A stretch of DNA of 36,865 nucleotides from Bacteroidota bacterium (GTDB lineage: Bacteria > Bacteroidota > Ignavibacteria > Ignavibacteriales > Melioribacteraceae): positions 1 through 36,865 of the forward strand of contig JAEXOD010000136.1 in NCBI GenBank assembly GCA_023447335.1. Reading direction: 5' to 3'. The position numbers were made by a program, and so were the translations under genes. Shown here in pieces: positions 34,785 through 36,865 of the stretch; position 1 is the stretch's first letter, and every line of letters begins with the position of its first letter. Under the pieces are notes generated by a model that worked only from the letters and a program-made list of their open reading frames with translations, made no database searches and was not told the origin of the DNA.

Positions 34785-36865
34785 TTACATCTCTTTTTCG
34801 GCAATTAATACTTTACCTTCAACAAATTGAGCACTTGCCAAATGTTCTTTGCTAATATATACTTTTCCGTCTTCAAAGTGAGGTTTGCCATAAATAGAGT
34901 GAACTGATTTTAATCCTCCTAATATTTTGCGGGCATCACTTAAATATACTAAATCACCTTCATTGGCAGCCATTTTTTCCATATCGGATTGTGAGAAGTA
35001 CATAACATCATCTTCATTGTCTAAAACTTCATAATGTACTTTTACTTTTTCTCCTTCAGTTTCGTTTGGTTTACTACCTTTAAACATTTCTTTAGCTCTA
35101 GCAACCGACCAAATAGTTAAACCGTCTGTATGTTTTTCTTCGTCATATTTTACATAGTATGTTGAAGTTAAAGCAACCGTAATAAAAAGAATAACATTCA
35201 AAAACAACGCTAAATATAAATTAATAGGAATAAAAAGAATTGCTAAAAACAAAATTGCAGCTACAACATCCATAGCAATAATCGGTTTTTTAATATCACC
35301 GTGAGTTTTCAAATAATCTATTGCCTTTCTTAATTTACCTTGCAACAAAGTAACTATTACCCCTATAACAACGCAAGAAAGAGTGTTATATAATGCTCCG
35401 ATATAGATAAAAGGATGAGCCGGATCTTTAACGGTTCCGTGTGCCAAAGGTGCAATTAATGTGTCCGGGAATTTTGCTCCTAAAATCATTAATGCAACAC
35501 CGCCTATAAGCGAAGAAACGACAGCCGCAGGAGTAAACTTTTTCCAAAGTACTCCAAAGAATATAGCAACAACTAAAGGAGGCGTTAAAGTTGAATGAAA
35601 AAAGCCGTGTGCTTCGTAAACAGTAGGAAATTGGCTAAACGGAATAACTGTTAAAGCGCCTAATGTTGTCATTACAATCGAGGCATAACGGGCTGCACCA
35701 AGTTCTTGTTTCGCTTCCATCTTTTCATTGCTCTTACGCTTGTGCAAGAACTCTTTAATTGGGTGATGAATATCATATATATAAATTGCTGCCGTTGCGT
35801 TCACAAACGTACTCACTGTTGACATTAATGCCGAAAGTAATGCAGCTATAATAAATCCGAACACTCCGGGTTTTGCAATTAAATTAGATAACACGATAAA
35901 TACTTGATCCGGATTAACACTAGGGCTAATTAAATTAGGGTTCATCTCTGAAATCGCTTTTGCTAACCACCCCGCATTACCAACCACAAGAGCAGAAAGC
36001 GGAAGCATAAAAAAGATATTAAACGTTGCAGCTTTACGACCTTCATCAACACTTTTTGTTGCCATAAAACGCATCATCAAGCCCATATTCATAAACAAGA
36101 AAGCAATTGAACCGTCTACACCGTCTTGCCAAAATATTCCGACGAAATTAAAATTTGGCGGACTATTAAAATCTGCGAAAGGCAGACGCCAACTCGGAGG
36201 TAAAAGGTGCCAAAATACGTCCAAGCCCCCAATATAACTTACTCCTAATACAAATAATAAAACACCTGCAAAAAGCAAAATAAATCCTTGTACCAAATCG
36301 GTAAAAATAACGGCTGTTTGACCGCCTACGGTAATGTAAATACCGGTGAATAACGCAGTAACAAGCACAATACCCATTAAGGTTACTTTTATTTCAAAGC
36401 CAAAGATATTAAGATGTTCGGGTAAAAGAGGCATAACAGCTTTCGCTAATGTTAAAAATCCGATACCTATATATCCGATAATATAAGCCAACATAAAAAT
36501 CGTAGCAAAACCACGAGCCGTTTTGCTAAATCTACGTTCAAAATACTCAGGAATAGATTTTATTTTGGAATAGATAACTATCGGAAGCCACCCGAAAAAG
36601 AACAATGGCACAAAAAACCAATCATTCATGTAGGTCATTGTTGAAGAAATACCGTTTTCAAATCCTTTTGCCGAATACTTTACAAAACTATGACTACTAA
36701 CCCCGGTAGCCACAATTGAAAAAGCGATTAGCCACCAACTAAATCTACGACCACCGAAAAAGAAATCGTTTGTTGATCGGTTGTACTTACTAAAATAAGT
36801 ACCAAATGCGGTAACTGCTAAAAAATAGACTATAATTATTGCCCAGTCTAACCCTGTTCCTATAC
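34785..36865 (-). CDS. Sodium:solute symporter (SSS family) with soluble C-terminal domain, partial
   Basis: The frame stays open to the right edge, so the true start lies outside the window. The GTG at 36713 is internal: upstream codons encode LDWAIIIVYFLAVTAFGTYF and STNDFFFGGRRFSWWLIAFS, the first helix and second-helix start of the SSS fold. At least 693 residues are visible. Twelve or more helices follow (e.g. YIGIGFLTLAKAVMPLL, GVFGFIIAALLSALMSTVST with the conserved sodium-site Ser/Thr region), consistent with Na+-coupled uptake of a sugar, organic acid or similar solute. The last 115 residues (from about YYVKYDEEKHTDG) are hydrophilic, with VYLSDARKILGGLKSVHSIY near the end, and I do not recognise them. 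Two hairpins lie downstream. Confidence 0.9.
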   Translation of the reverse strand, partial: IGTGLDWAIIIVYFLAVTAFGTYFSKYNRSTNDFFFGGRRFSWWLIAFSIVATGVSSHSFVKYSAKGFENGISSTMTYMNDWFFVPLFFFGWLPIVIYSKIKSIPEYFERRFSKTARGFATIFMLAYIIGYIGIGFLTLAKAVMPLLPEHLNIFGFEIKVTLMGIVLVTALFTGIYITVGGQTAVIFTDLVQGFILLFAGVLLFVLGVSYIGGLDVFWHLLPPSWRLPFADFNSPPNFNFVGIFWQDGVDGSIAFLFMNMGLMMRFMATKSVDEGRKAATFNIFFMLPLSALVVGNAGWLAKAISEMNPNLISPSVNPDQVFIVLSNLIAKPGVFGFIIAALLSALMSTVSTFVNATAAIYIYDIHHPIKEFLHKRKSNEKMEAKQELGAARYASIVMTTLGALTVIPFSQFPTVYEAHGFFHSTLTPPLVVAIFFGVLWKKFTPAAVVSSLIGGVALMILGAKFPDTLIAPLAHGTVKDPAHPFIYIGALYNTLSCVVIGVIVTLLQGKLRKAIDYLKTHGDIKKPIIAMDVVAAILFLAILFIPINLYLALFLNVILFITVALTSTYYVKYDEEKHTDGLTIWSVARAKEMFKGSKPNETEGEKVKVHYEVLDNEDDVMYFSQSDMEKMAANEGDLVYLSDARKILGGLKSVHSIYGKPHFEDGKVYISKEHLASAQFVEGKVLIAEKEM

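Noticed and set aside
36713..36713. GTG at 36713 as the start of the symporter.
   Set aside because: The frame is open upstream to the window edge and encodes the expected first helix and the start of the second helix of the SSS fold, so the start lies outside the window.

Overview
The window is AT-rich (by eye about two thirds A+T) and comes from a Bacteroidota-type bacterium, most likely the Ignavibacteriota/Kapabacteria side of that superphylum. The evidence is two large secreted proteins that end in type IX secretion sorting domains with the motif QNYPNPFNPTT, a SusC-style TonB receptor with an N-terminal carboxypeptidase-regulatory domain, the Bacteroidota families DUF4857/DUF4876/DUF6850, and a promoter of the TTTG-N19-TAnnTTT type. 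I see no rRNA, tRNA, CRISPR array, transposase or prophage gene.

Region by region. (1) 1-7329, minus strand: a tight six-gene operon running ABC ATPase, ABC permease, DUF4857 protein, TonB-dependent receptor, DUF4876 lipoprotein and DUF6850 outer-membrane barrel (the last cut by the window edge). It looks like one envelope-spanning uptake or export system with unknown substrate. (2) 7703-9199, plus: K+/H+ antiporter. (3) 9233-12255, minus: GIY-YIG protein, nagA (GlcNAc-6-P deacetylase) and a DMT/EamA exporter-like protein. (4) 12427-13459, plus: an SPFH/band-7 membrane protein followed by a 53-aa ribbon-helix-helix regulator, then a good terminator. (5) 13603-17262, minus: an outer-membrane barrel protein and a YCF48-like propeller protein with a type IX sorting tail, separated by a perfect terminator hairpin.

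(6) 17358-25789, minus: the most interesting block. Six abutting genes encode a large lipoprotein, a membrane-anchored family-5 solute-binding protein, a small secreted protein with an SH3-like stretch, DppB-like and DppC-like permeases, and a fused double ATPase. Together they make a complete but very divergent oligopeptide-type ABC importer (layout like YejABEF) with two extra envelope proteins I cannot assign. (7) 25963-27576, plus: a PAS-PAS histidine kinase divergent from that operon, overlapping at its 3' end an unrecognised minus-strand gene. (8) 28440-29522, plus: DUF3592 membrane protein. (9) 30157-34023, plus: a 1288-aa type IX-secreted protein in which a choice-of-anchor-A domain appears to be inserted inside a DUF11 domain. 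It is flanked by the two longest gene-free stretches of the window (634 and 761 bp). (10) 34785 to the window end, minus: a sodium:solute symporter with a soluble C-terminal domain, truncated at its N-terminus by the window edge.
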